Source: Breznakibacter xylanolyticus (GTDB lineage Bacteria > Bacteroidota > Bacteroidia > Bacteroidales > Marinilabiliaceae). Taken from it: 54,232 bases of DNA. The stretch is taken from positions 1 to 54,232 of the forward strand of contig NZ_QKZK01000026.1 of NCBI RefSeq assembly GCF_003254275.1, given 5' to 3'. Below the pieces are notes generated by a model. The model saw only the letters and a list, made by a program, of their open reading frames with translations. It made no database searches and had not been told where the DNA came from. Of the stretch, positions 24,811 through 34,192 are shown piece by piece; within the stretch, counting starts at the first letter, position 1, and each line of letters begins with the position of its first letter. Made by a program: the position numbers and the translations under genes.

Positions 24811-27800
24811 ATGAAAAACTCATTCTCCATCAACATCATCTTCCTTCTCCTCACCCTGGTAGGCATTTTGCTGATACCGCGGCTGCCGGTGCAATTGTTT
24901 CCACAAGCACAGGGGGAGTCGCTAAGGGTGACCTTTCAGTGGCGGGGCATGTCGTCACAGACCATCGAGCAGGAAGCCACGTCGCCCATGGAAGGAGCGC
25001 TGAGCGCCATGCGCGGGGTGCAAAACATCCGTTCACAATCGTATAAAGACTGGGCCGAGATCACCCTCGAATTCAAGAAAGGCACCGACATGGATGCTGC
25101 CCGTTTCGAAGCCGCCTCCATCCTGCGGAGCCTGCATGGCAAGCTGCCACAGGGCGTGGTGTTACCCGTGGTGAATTTGGGATGGGGCGGATCGGGCAAC
25201 GACACCCGTTTGTTGGTGTACACCATCAACGGCAACGGCTCGGCCTACGACCTACAACAACATGCCAACCGGCATCTGGTGTCGCAAATCACCCATCTGC
25301 CAGGCATCAGCAGCGTGAATGTGTGGGGAGCCATGCCACTGCAATGGCAAATCATCTGGCACAAAAACCAGTTGAACGATGCCGGGCTGACCATTAACGA
25401 CCTGCGCAGCGCCATATCTAATCACTTGACCCGACAGGAATTAGGGTCAGCGGTGGTGAGCCATCACAACCAATCGATGTTGGTCAACCTGGCCTATTCG
25501 GGCCACCCGTCCGACACGCTCAACTGGAACAATGTGGTGGTGGCCAACAAGAATGGTCGCATCGTTCGCCTCACCGATGTGGCCACCCCACGGCTTATCG
25601 AGGCGGAACCCATATCATACTTCCGGGTCAACGGTCTTAGCACCCTCTATCTGGTGGTCAATGCCGAAAAAGGAGCCAACCAGCTGACCCTGGCCACTGA
25701 GGTCAAAGCCATCATTGATGAGCTTCGCTCCGGTTTACCTCCCGGATTTTCGCTCATGGTCAACTACGACGCTTCCAAAGAGATCAGCCACGAAATGACC
25801 AAAACCACCTCGCGCGCCTTGTCGGCTCTGGTGATATTGCTGTTGTTTGTGCTGCTCATCAGCCGTAACTGGCGTTATCTGCTGGTGATCAGCCTGAGTT
25901 TGATGGCAAATTTAACCATCGCCGTCATTTTTTATTACGCTCTGGGCATCGAGATACAACTATACAGTCTGGCGGGAATCACGGTGTCGTTGGGCATGGT
26001 GATTGACAACACCATTGTGATGGCCGATCATTTGCGGCACAAGGGCGACCGCAAGGTATTCATGGCCTTGCTGGCCGCCACGTTAACCACCATGGGCGCC
26101 ATGGTGGTCATCTTCTTCCTCAAGCAGGAGCAGCGCATGAATCTGGTTGACTTTGCTTTGGTGATGTTGGTCAATCTGGGCGTGTCGCTGGCCGTCTCGT
26201 TGTGGTTTGTGCCGGCTCTGATGCATCAGTTGCCCATTAAAGCCGCAACGGGAGCACGACAGTTCAAGCGTAAAAGACGCGTTTACCGATGGTCGCAGCG
26301 CAATGTGCGTTTTTTGCAATTTGCCTTCAGGTGGCGATGGGCCTTTGTGGTGGCCATGGTATGGGGTTTTGGCATCCCTGTGTTTTTGCTGCCCGACAAA
26401 ATTGAACCACCCAAAGAAGGAGACATGAGCAAGGCCGCCGAGTGGTATAACAAAACACTCGGCAACCAGACATTTGTGTCGGATGTGAAGCCCTGGATGA
26501 ACCGCATATTGGGCGGCAGCTGGTATCTGTTTTCGAGTTACTTTGGACAAAGCGACTTCAATAACGACCCCTCACGCACAGTATTGTACGCCAGGGCACA
26601 AATGCCCGAGGGTTCAACACTGGAGCAAATGGATCTGGTAATCCGAAAAATGGAACAATACATTGCACAGTTTAACGAAGTGGAGCTGTTTTCAAGCAAC
26701 GTCAACAGTGGCACCAATGCCTCTATCGAAATCACCTTTAAAAAGGAGTTTGAGAACGGGGCGTTTCCCTTCGAGCTTAAAAACCGGTTGATTGACAAAG
26801 CCAACGAAACCGGCAGCGCCGACTTTAGCATTTATGGCGTGGGGCAAGGATTCAGCAATGCCTATCACGAGGGGATGCAAAACAATAAGATTATTTTAAG
26901 GGGATACAACTACGACCGGCTCATGAGCATTGCCGAAACCTTTAAAGACTCGTTGCTGCGCAACCCACGCATCAAAGAGGTGCTGATTCTGTCGGAAAGC
27001 TCGTGGATGCAAAAACCGCGTTACGAATATGTGCTGGCCGTTGATGGTCAACGCCTGGCCGAGTCGGGCAGCTCGCCCTATAACCTACACGCCAACCTGA
27101 TGTGGCAATCACCGTCCGAAGCCTATTCCGGATACGCCAACGACCAACAGGCTGCGGTGTATCTGCGCGAAGCCCAAACGGGAAATACCTCGGTGTGGGA
27201 ATTGAACAACCACCTGTTGCTATCGAACCGCTCGGCTTTTCGTCTGGCACAAGTGGGTTCGCTCAAGAAACAACGAGCCGGCCTGAGTATCAAAAAAGAG
27301 AACCAGGAATACATCCTGACGGTGGCTTATGATTTCATTGGCCCCTACGAACTGAACCGCCGGGTGCGCGAGCGCGATCTCAAAACCCTCAACGACAATC
27401 TGTCATTAGGTTTCTCGGCGCGAGACGGCAGTAATTTCTGGGGCTGGAACCAAAAAGAAGAGAGCCAGTACTGGCTGTTGCTCATCGTGTTGGGAGTGGT
27501 GTACTTCATCTGCGCCATCTTGTTGAATTCGCTCATCAAGCCTCTGGCTGTCATTGCCGCCATCCCGTTATCGTTCATCGGCATTTTTCTGTCTTTTTCG
27601 TTGTTGAAAATTCAATTCGATCAGGGGGGATATGCAGCCATGGTGCTGTTATGCGGCTTAACGGTCAATTCGGCTCTCTACATTGTCAACCATTACAACA
27701 TCATACTCGACAAAGGGCGCATCCAATTGCCCTTACGTGCCTTTGTCAAAGCTTACAATCACAAAATTGTGCCCATCCTGCTCACTATCACCTCCACCAT

Positions 27801-28002
27801 CCTGGGCATGCTCCCCTTTATTTACGATGGCACATCAGCCGGTATCTGGTACACACTGGCTATTGGTGCAGGAGGGGGACTGTTGTTTTCCATTCCTGCC
27901 GTGGCTTTGTGGATGCCGTTGATTATGATTGGGAGAGGAAAAGTGCCTGAGTGCCAAAGGAAAAAAGTGCCAAAGCAAGAAAGTAACAAAGTGCCTGAGT
28001 AA
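24811..28002 (+). CDS. RND efflux transporter permease, subunit 1
   Basis: AcrB/MdtB-type inner-membrane proton-driven exporter of 1063 residues with the usual 12-helix, two-repeat layout: N-terminal helix (NIIFLLLTLVGILLIP), first porter loop, TM4 with the charged motif GMVIDNTIVMADH (I-D-N instead of the D-D of AcrB), second porter loop, and TM10 region (GLTVNSALYIVNHYN). N-terminal hydrophobic start at ATG 24811. It is followed 60 bp downstream by a second RND subunit. The adaptor for this system is probably the one at 20494. The last ~20 residues (KVPECQRKKVPKQESNKVPE) are encoded by an 8-bp tandem repeat. Confidence 0.94.
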   Translation: MKNSFSINIIFLLLTLVGILLIPRLPVQLFPQAQGESLRVTFQWRGMSSQTIEQEATSPMEGALSAMRGVQNIRSQSYKDWAEITLEFKKGTDMDAARFEAASILRSLHGKLPQGVVLPVVNLGWGGSGNDTRLLVYTINGNGSAYDLQQHANRHLVSQITHLPGISSVNVWGAMPLQWQIIWHKNQLNDAGLTINDLRSAISNHLTRQELGSAVVSHHNQSMLVNLAYSGHPSDTLNWNNVVVANKNGRIVRLTDVATPRLIEAEPISYFRVNGLSTLYLVVNAEKGANQLTLATEVKAIIDELRSGLPPGFSLMVNYDASKEISHEMTKTTSRALSALVILLLFVLLISRNWRYLLVISLSLMANLTIAVIFYYALGIEIQLYSLAGITVSLGMVIDNTIVMADHLRHKGDRKVFMALLAATLTTMGAMVVIFFLKQEQRMNLVDFALVMLVNLGVSLAVSLWFVPALMHQLPIKAATGARQFKRKRRVYRWSQRNVRFLQFAFRWRWAFVVAMVWGFGIPVFLLPDKIEPPKEGDMSKAAEWYNKTLGNQTFVSDVKPWMNRILGGSWYLFSSYFGQSDFNNDPSRTVLYARAQMPEGSTLEQMDLVIRKMEQYIAQFNEVELFSSNVNSGTNASIEITFKKEFENGAFPFELKNRLIDKANETGSADFSIYGVGQGFSNAYHEGMQNNKIILRGYNYDRLMSIAETFKDSLLRNPRIKEVLILSESSWMQKPRYEYVLAVDGQRLAESGSSPYNLHANLMWQSPSEAYSGYANDQQAAVYLREAQTGNTSVWELNNHLLLSNRSAFRLAQVGSLKKQRAGLSIKKENQEYILTVAYDFIGPYELNRRVRERDLKTLNDNLSLGFSARDGSNFWGWNQKEESQYWLLLIVLGVVYFICAILLNSLIKPLAVIAAIPLSFIGIFLSFSLLKIQFDQGGYAAMVLLCGLTVNSALYIVNHYNIILDKGRIQLPLRAFVKAYNHKIVPILLTITSTILGMLPFIYDGTSAGIWYTLAIGAGGGLLFSIPAVALWMPLIMIGRGKVPECQRKKVPKQESNKVPE

Positions 28003-28003
28003 A
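27940..28003 (+). repeat. Degenerate 8-bp tandem repeat at gene end
   Basis: Eight contiguous octamers in register: AAAGTGCC, TGAGTGCC, AAAGGAAA, AAAGTGCC, AAAGCAAG, AAAGTAAC, AAAGTGCC, TGAGTAAA. The array encodes the C-terminal tail and stop codon of the first RND subunit. Confidence 0.85.
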
Positions 28004-28062
28004 AATAACAAACCGTTCAACCATAGACAAGTAACCTGAAACCCGAAACAAAAAAACAAAAA

Positions 28063-31000
28063 ATGGTCAAATATCTTCTTTCGCGCCCCATCGCTGTCAT
28101 CATGGCCTTTGTAGCCATTGTGCTGTTGGGCATTGTGGCATCGGGGTTGTTGCCGGTATCAATGTTGCCGGCGCTCGATGTTCCTGAAATAACGGTGCAG
28201 GTGGTGCGACCGGGCGAGTCGGTGAGGCAAATTGAGCAAGGCATTGTGGAGACCATGCGCTACCAACTGTTGCAGGTGCCCCACCTCGAAAAGCTCACCA
28301 GCGAGTGCAAGGATGGCAAAGCCACCATCCGGCTGCGGTTTGGGTACAAAACGGATGTCAATTACGCGTTTATCGACGTCAACGAAAAAGTGGATGCTGC
28401 CATGCGTTCGCTACCTGCCGACATGCAACGTCCGGCCATCATCAAGGCGTCGGCTTCGGACCTGCCGGTGTTTTACATCAACATCAGCAGCAAGGAGGGC
28501 GACGATAAATTTATTGAGTTGTGTGACCTCACCCGCGCGGTGCTCATCAAACGGTTGGAGCAGTTGCCCGAAGTGGCCATGGTGGACATCACCGGGCAGG
28601 TGGAACCGGAGCTGCACATCGAACCCAACGAACCGTTGTTGCAATCGCTGGGCATTACCCACAACGACATCTCCCGCGTTTTAGAAGAGAACAATGTGTC
28701 GTTGGGCTCGCTCGAAGTGGTGGATGGCCAGTATCATTATAACATACGAATTGCCAATACATTGCAAACGGTTGACGATGTCCGTGCCATTCACATGAAT
28801 GTGAACGGCAGGTTGTTGACATTGGGCGAGTTGGCAAAAATTGAGATGCGTCCCCAACCCCGAAGCGGCATGTTTGTGGCCAATGGTCAACAGGCGCTGA
28901 CATTGGCCGTCATCAAACAGTCGGATGCCCGCATGGACGACATCCGGGAAAATGTCAACAACCTGATCAACAACTTCAAATGGGAATATCCCACGGTGCA
29001 GGTTGAAATAGCCCGCGACCAAACTGAGTTGCTCGATTATTCGATATCGAACCTGAAACAGGATTTGATTTACGGGGGCTTGATGGCCTTTTTGATTCTG
29101 TTTTTCTTTTTAAAAGATGCCCGTTCGCCCTGGTTGATCGGGATATCTGTGCCAACCGCGCTGGTGGTGAGTTTTTTGTTGTTTTACCTTTGTGGTATCT
29201 CTATTAACATCATTTCGTTGTCGGGGTTGATATTGGGGGTGGGGATGATGATTGACAACTCGATTATCGTAATTGACAACATCATCCAATACATGGAGCG
29301 GGGCGAAAAGTTGACGCAGGCCTGCATCCGGGGCACTACCGATGTGATTTCGCCACTTATCTCGTCGTTGTTATCCACCTGCGCCGTGTTTGTGCCGTTG
29401 GTGTTTTTGAGCGGTATATCGGGAGCTTTGTTTTACGATCAGGCCGTGTCGGTGGCCATCGGACTAACGGCATCGTTGCTAGTGTCGATCACCCTCACGC
29501 CGTTGCTGTTCCACTTATGGTGGGGGCGACAGAAAACAGATCAACCCAATCGGGAGGGTAAAATGTCGCTTTTTCTGAAAAAGATCGATCTGTTTAAAAC
29601 CGAACATCTTTACGAAAAGGGGTTCGATTTTACATTTAAGCATCGCCGGGTAATGATGGTATTGTTTCCTGCGCTCCTCATACCTGCAGCCATTCTGGTG
29701 GTGATGCTGCCCAAACAACGATTTCCCGATTTTGAGCAAACCGAGCTGATCATGAATGTTGATTGGAACGAGAAAATCAACCTCATGGAGAATCAACAGC
29801 GAATGGCTCTGCTCCATCAGGCATCAGAAGGGAACGTTACCGAAAGCAGCTGTTTTATTGGCACTCAGCAATTTTTGTTTCACAAGGATTTAGATCTGAC
29901 CTTGTCGGAAGCGTCACTGTATTTAAAATCTCGAAACAGCACTGAGTTGTCTCCGATAAAGGAAAAGCTGGCAAATCAAATCCAATCACGCTGGCCCGGG
30001 GCGGTGGTCACGTTTCATGCCCCAGTGACCGTGTTCGAAAAAGTGTTTGGCGAAGATGAACCCCTGTTGGTGGCACGCATCAGCGATAACAAAAGCAAAG
30101 GGGTACCATCGGGTGAGCAGATGGGCAATATCATACAATCCATTAACCGACATGTAGACGGAAGTTTGAACGCACCGCCCATGGAGTCATATCTCGAAAT
30201 TAGGGCGTTGCCCGAGATGATGGCTTTGTATCAGGTGAATCAGACCACCTTGGTAGAACATTTAAAAACTGCCCTTAACGCGCGACGCATTGGCGTGCTG
30301 CATACAGGCGCACAATATGTGCCCATGATGATTGGCTTGCCGGCCTCATCGTTGAACACCATTTTGGCCGAGCTCAAAATCCCCAACAAACAAAACAAAT
30401 CGATCCCGGTATCGGCCATCACCACCACCCGTTTTATTGAGGATTACAAGTACTTGTACGGCAGCAATCAGGGATCCTATGTGCCGGTGGCCATCGATGC
30501 CATTTCGCAACCTGTGGAGCAGATTACCATGGCCATTGGTAAGGAGTTGAAAGAAAAATTCAATGTGGATACCCAATTTACAGGCAGTTATTTTTCGAAC
30601 CGTCAACTGATGAAAGAATTGACCATTATCCTGCTCATTTCGTTGGCCATGCTCTATTTCATTCTGGCAGCACAATTCGAGTCGCTCACCCAGCCTCTGA
30701 TACTGCTCATCGAAATCCCCATAGACATCGCCGGGGCGCTCATCATGTTGTGGTTGTTTGGAAACAGCATCAACATCATGTCCATGATTGGCATTGTGGT
30801 GATGAGCGGGATTGTGGTCAACGACTCCATCCTGAAAATCGACACCATCAACCGGCTCCGCAAAGAGGGCATGCCACTGATGGAAGCCATTCACACCGGA
30901 GGCAAGCGCCGGCTCAAACCCATCATCATGACCAGTTTAACCACTATTCTTGCCCTTTTGCCGGTGTTGCTGGGCGGTGGCATGGGCAACGAACTGCAAC

Positions 31001-31143
31001 AACCTCTGGCGCTCACCCTCATTGGCAGTATGGTGTTGGGAACCATTGTGAGTTTATTCTTTATCCCGTTGTGTTACTATTATTTGTATCGAAAAGTGGA
31101 GGGGAGGAGTGTAAAAGTGCAGGAGTGCAAAAATGAAAAATGA
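28063..31143 (+). CDS. RND efflux transporter permease, subunit 2
   Basis: A second RND permease, 1026 residues, diverged from the first. N-terminal helix IAVIMAFVAIVLLGIVASG, porter domain 1, TM4 motif GMMIDNSIIVIDNII (again I-D-N), porter domain 2, and the TM10-12 block with GIVVNDSILKIDTINRLR. Two tandem, different RND subunits downstream of one adaptor suggest either a hetero-oligomeric pump, as known for MdtBC, or two alternative pumps sharing adaptor and TolC. Substrate not predictable. The gene also ends in an 8-bp repeat array. Confidence 0.94.
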   Translation: MVKYLLSRPIAVIMAFVAIVLLGIVASGLLPVSMLPALDVPEITVQVVRPGESVRQIEQGIVETMRYQLLQVPHLEKLTSECKDGKATIRLRFGYKTDVNYAFIDVNEKVDAAMRSLPADMQRPAIIKASASDLPVFYINISSKEGDDKFIELCDLTRAVLIKRLEQLPEVAMVDITGQVEPELHIEPNEPLLQSLGITHNDISRVLEENNVSLGSLEVVDGQYHYNIRIANTLQTVDDVRAIHMNVNGRLLTLGELAKIEMRPQPRSGMFVANGQQALTLAVIKQSDARMDDIRENVNNLINNFKWEYPTVQVEIARDQTELLDYSISNLKQDLIYGGLMAFLILFFFLKDARSPWLIGISVPTALVVSFLLFYLCGISINIISLSGLILGVGMMIDNSIIVIDNIIQYMERGEKLTQACIRGTTDVISPLISSLLSTCAVFVPLVFLSGISGALFYDQAVSVAIGLTASLLVSITLTPLLFHLWWGRQKTDQPNREGKMSLFLKKIDLFKTEHLYEKGFDFTFKHRRVMMVLFPALLIPAAILVVMLPKQRFPDFEQTELIMNVDWNEKINLMENQQRMALLHQASEGNVTESSCFIGTQQFLFHKDLDLTLSEASLYLKSRNSTELSPIKEKLANQIQSRWPGAVVTFHAPVTVFEKVFGEDEPLLVARISDNKSKGVPSGEQMGNIIQSINRHVDGSLNAPPMESYLEIRALPEMMALYQVNQTTLVEHLKTALNARRIGVLHTGAQYVPMMIGLPASSLNTILAELKIPNKQNKSIPVSAITTTRFIEDYKYLYGSNQGSYVPVAIDAISQPVEQITMAIGKELKEKFNVDTQFTGSYFSNRQLMKELTIILLISLAMLYFILAAQFESLTQPLILLIEIPIDIAGALIMLWLFGNSINIMSMIGIVVMSGIVVNDSILKIDTINRLRKEGMPLMEAIHTGGKRRLKPIIMTSLTTILALLPVLLGGGMGNELQQPLALTLIGSMVLGTIVSLFFIPLCYYYLYRKVEGRSVKVQECKNEK
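31106..31137 (+). repeat. Short 8-bp tandem repeat at gene end
   Basis: Four octamers in register (GGAGTGTA, AAAGTGCA, GGAGTGCA, AAAATGAA) encode the terminal residues of the second RND subunit. The AAAGTGC core is shared with the array at 27940. Confidence 0.7.
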
Positions 31144-31212
31144 TATTAACAACACAGTAAATAAATATCCATATGAACACCATTATATTTTAAACATCAA
31201 AAGAGATTCTAA

Positions 31213-31306
31213 AACTCTGTGAATCTCTGCGTCTTATCTGTGGTTCTCTGTGTCACACATTGTTTCACAGAGCAAAAACAAGAAGACACTGAGAGCCACA
31301 GAGCAG
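31213..31306. repeat. CTCTGTG/CACAGAG inverted repeat (dispersed family)
   Basis: ATCTGTGGTTCTCTGTGTC (31236-31254) pairs imperfectly with GACACTGAGAGCCACAGAG (31285-31303), three mismatches in 19. The right half through 31306 matches 3431-3478 in inverted orientation with about 90 percent identity. It lies between the RND genes and the TolC gene. Confidence 0.7.
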
Positions 31307-31397
31307 ACTGGGCATTTTATGGATATCCATAAATCAACCAAATACGAATTACCCCAAAAGTCTCCCTTCTGGGGATTAGGGGGCATACTATAAATAC

Positions 31398-32927
31398 ATG
31401 AAAAAAATCACATCATCCATCATCACCCTAAGCCTTTTGGCCACTTTGGCGTGGGGACAACCGGCAGCAATCAAACTGAGCTTGAAGGAGGCGTTGGAGC
31501 TGGCACAAAAACAATCGTTGCAAAGCTTTTTAAACAAGCACAATTACATGGCGCAATACTGGTCGTTTAAGAGTTTCCGTGCCGACTACCTGCCATCGGT
31601 GAGCCTTACCACCACGCCCATATCGTATGCCAACTCGGCCAATTTGCGATACAACTCGGCCACGCGTCAGGATGAATATATCCGAACCGAAAACCTCTCG
31701 TCGTATCTCTCGATGAACGTGTCGCAAAAGGTGGCTCTCACCGGCGGAACCGTTTATGTGGAATCGGCGCTGAACCGGATTGAAAACTTTGGGTCGCCCA
31801 ACTACATTCAGTTCGCATCCAACCCCTATCTCATTGGATACCGACAGGAGCTGTTTGGCTACAACGCCATGAAATGGGAACGACTGATTGCACCCATGCA
31901 ATTTGAAAAGTCGAAAAAAGAGTTTGTAGAAGCCACCGAAACGGTCAACATCCAAGCCACCCAATTATTTTTTCAACTGGTGAGAGCAGAGGCTGCCGTT
32001 GACATTGCCCAGACCAACCGAACCAATACCACCCGCCTGTTGGATGTGGCCACCAAACGATTTGAGTTGGGGACGGTAAGTCGCGAAGAGTTGCTGGATT
32101 TGCGCCTGACCAACAACAATGCCGAAATATCCCTGCGCGAAGCGTTGATGAACCTGAGATCGGCACGGGAAGATCTGCTCAATTATCTCATGCTGCCCGT
32201 TGAGGCGCTGCTGACCACCGACATCCCCAACGTGCTGGGGTCTGATTCCATCAATACCGCTCTGGCTCTCAACAAAGCACTGGCCAACAACCCGCTGCCG
32301 GTTGGCCTGGAACAAAACCTGCTCGAAAGCCGGCGCGACGTGGCTCAAACGCGCAGTGCACAACGCTTTCAGGCAAACATGAACCTGTCGTACGGCATCA
32401 ATAAAACCAACGGCAACGTCTCGTTCGATCCCCAACAGGGGACTTATGTGCCTACCAACGGCCAGCTTAACAAGGTGTACCAACCCGATTTTGATTCATA
32501 TCAACAGGTGGCCGTCACCATCAGCATTCCCATCTTGGATTGGGGCAAGGGAAAAGGGAAAATCGAAATGGCACGTTCACGTCAACAGGTTGCTGAAATA
32601 TCGGCACACAAAACCCGTCAGCAATTTGAGCAAAATGTCATCACCCGATCGGTCATCTTCAACCTCCAAAAGGACAAAGTGGCTTTTGCCGCTGTGTCGG
32701 ACACCCTGGCACAAAGCAGCTACGAGCTCACCATGACCCGCTTCAACAACGGGAAAACAGATGTGCTCAAGCTCAACGCAGCACAACAAGCCAAGGACAA
32801 TGCCCGATTGCAATACCTCAACACGCTGGCCGAGTACTGGAATCAATACTACATGATCCGAAAACTCACCCTCTACGACTTCGAAAACAACAAAGACATT
32901 GAGCTGAATGACTATTTGAATCAATAG
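31398..32927 (+). CDS. TolC-family outer-membrane efflux channel
   Basis: Outer-membrane factor of 509 residues with a signal peptide (LSLLATLAWGQ) and two OEP repeats of long amphipathic helices. Hallmarks: SLKEALELAQKQSLQ at the start of the mature protein, RFELGTVSREELLDLRLTNN in the first repeat and RFNNGKTDVLKLNAAQQAKD in the second. With the adaptor and the two RND permeases it completes a tripartite efflux system. A 254-bp gap with a repeat separates it from the permeases. Confidence 0.94.
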   Translation: MKKITSSIITLSLLATLAWGQPAAIKLSLKEALELAQKQSLQSFLNKHNYMAQYWSFKSFRADYLPSVSLTTTPISYANSANLRYNSATRQDEYIRTENLSSYLSMNVSQKVALTGGTVYVESALNRIENFGSPNYIQFASNPYLIGYRQELFGYNAMKWERLIAPMQFEKSKKEFVEATETVNIQATQLFFQLVRAEAAVDIAQTNRTNTTRLLDVATKRFELGTVSREELLDLRLTNNNAEISLREALMNLRSAREDLLNYLMLPVEALLTTDIPNVLGSDSINTALALNKALANNPLPVGLEQNLLESRRDVAQTRSAQRFQANMNLSYGINKTNGNVSFDPQQGTYVPTNGQLNKVYQPDFDSYQQVAVTISIPILDWGKGKGKIEMARSRQQVAEISAHKTRQQFEQNVITRSVIFNLQKDKVAFAAVSDTLAQSSYELTMTRFNNGKTDVLKLNAAQQAKDNARLQYLNTLAEYWNQYYMIRKLTLYDFENNKDIELNDYLNQ

Positions 32928-33017
32928 CATGCGCATCCGGTGTGAAAACCACATTGCGCCTCCAATGCACCAACGCCAATCGAACCACCCATCAAACCAC
33001 CTATCAAACCTCAGCAC

Positions 33018-34169
33018 ATGACCCACAAACGACTCATCGGACACATCACTCTTGCCATCATCATCTTCTATACAGCCATCACGGCGTTGCACTGGCTGAT
33101 GATCATCGGCCTGCTTGGATGGATGATCTTCTTCGTGGCCACCTCACGTAACAGCTGGTGTGTTGCCTTCCGACAAACCACCTGGTTGTCGTATCCGGCC
33201 TTGTTGTTACTGGTATTTATTGCAGCCATTGGGTTTAAATCGATGTTCTTGTGCCTTTACAAAATCCCCTCATCATCGATGGAGCAAACCATCAAACCCG
33301 GCGACATCGTGTGGGTGAACAAAATGGTGTACGGTCCCCGATTGCCAACATCGCCCTACGACATTCCCTGGGTGAATGTGCTGTTTTGGCTGGCTAACCG
33401 TCACGACTCCGCCAAAACGCAAATCACATGGCCCTATCGGCGACTCAAAGGATTCAGCAAAATGAAGGTGGGCGACATTTTTGTGTTTGAACATCCCGAT
33501 TTGGGCGAGAACTTTATCAAACGTTGCATGGGCGCCCCCGGCGACACGTTGCAACTGATCGATGCCCGTGTGTTTATCAATCACAAGCCCGTTGCAAATC
33601 CGCCCCGGGCACAGTTTTATTCGAGAATTGAGATGGACACGACCGTTCGCACGCCTAACCCATCATTAACAAAAATGCTAAAAAAAGAGTGGATGAATTT
33701 TCAACCCCATCAACACTGCTATGCCGGCATCATGCTCACCGAAAACCAACGCGATCAGCTCCGGCAGCATCCGCAGGTCAGCCGCGTGAGCTTCGAAACC
33801 CGCAGCGCCGACACCATTTGGTTGGTGTATCCTTTTATCAGGGAGCTGAATTGGGACATCGACAATTATGGGCCGGTCGTCATTCCATGCAACGGACTCC
33901 GGATGAAACTCGATGCCATCACCTTCGCGCTCTATCAATCCATCATCCGAAAATATGAGGGTCATGATTTTTACACCAAAGACAATCTCTATTATCTGGA
34001 TGGCCAACCCATCACCCACTATGAATTCAGCCACGATTACTGTTTTGCCATGGGCGACAATCGCCACGACAGCAACGATTCGCGGTACTTTGGGTTTGTA
34101 CCCATGAAGCTGGTGGTTGGCAAAGCCACCGCCACGGTTTATTCACCCAATTCAGAAGACATCCAATAA
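33018..34169 (+). CDS. lepB: Signal peptidase I
   Basis: Type I (S26) signal peptidase that removes signal peptides at the outer face of the inner membrane. Three N-terminal membrane segments (about residues 9-80) are followed by the catalytic Ser87 in IPSSSMEQ and the general-base Lys168 in ENFIKRCMGAPGD; the C-terminal box E reads GDNRHDSNDSRYFGF. At 383 residues it is long, with an insertion between the Lys box and box E, as in many Bacteroidota enzymes. It lies 90 bp after the TolC gene and 23 bp before a lipoprotein gene, probably one operon. Confidence 0.92.
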   Translation: MTHKRLIGHITLAIIIFYTAITALHWLMIIGLLGWMIFFVATSRNSWCVAFRQTTWLSYPALLLLVFIAAIGFKSMFLCLYKIPSSSMEQTIKPGDIVWVNKMVYGPRLPTSPYDIPWVNVLFWLANRHDSAKTQITWPYRRLKGFSKMKVGDIFVFEHPDLGENFIKRCMGAPGDTLQLIDARVFINHKPVANPPRAQFYSRIEMDTTVRTPNPSLTKMLKKEWMNFQPHQHCYAGIMLTENQRDQLRQHPQVSRVSFETRSADTIWLVYPFIRELNWDIDNYGPVVIPCNGLRMKLDAITFALYQSIIRKYEGHDFYTKDNLYYLDGQPITHYEFSHDYCFAMGDNRHDSNDSRYFGFVPMKLVVGKATATVYSPNSEDIQ

Positions 34170-34192
34170 CGATATCACTCCCCCTTTTCGAC

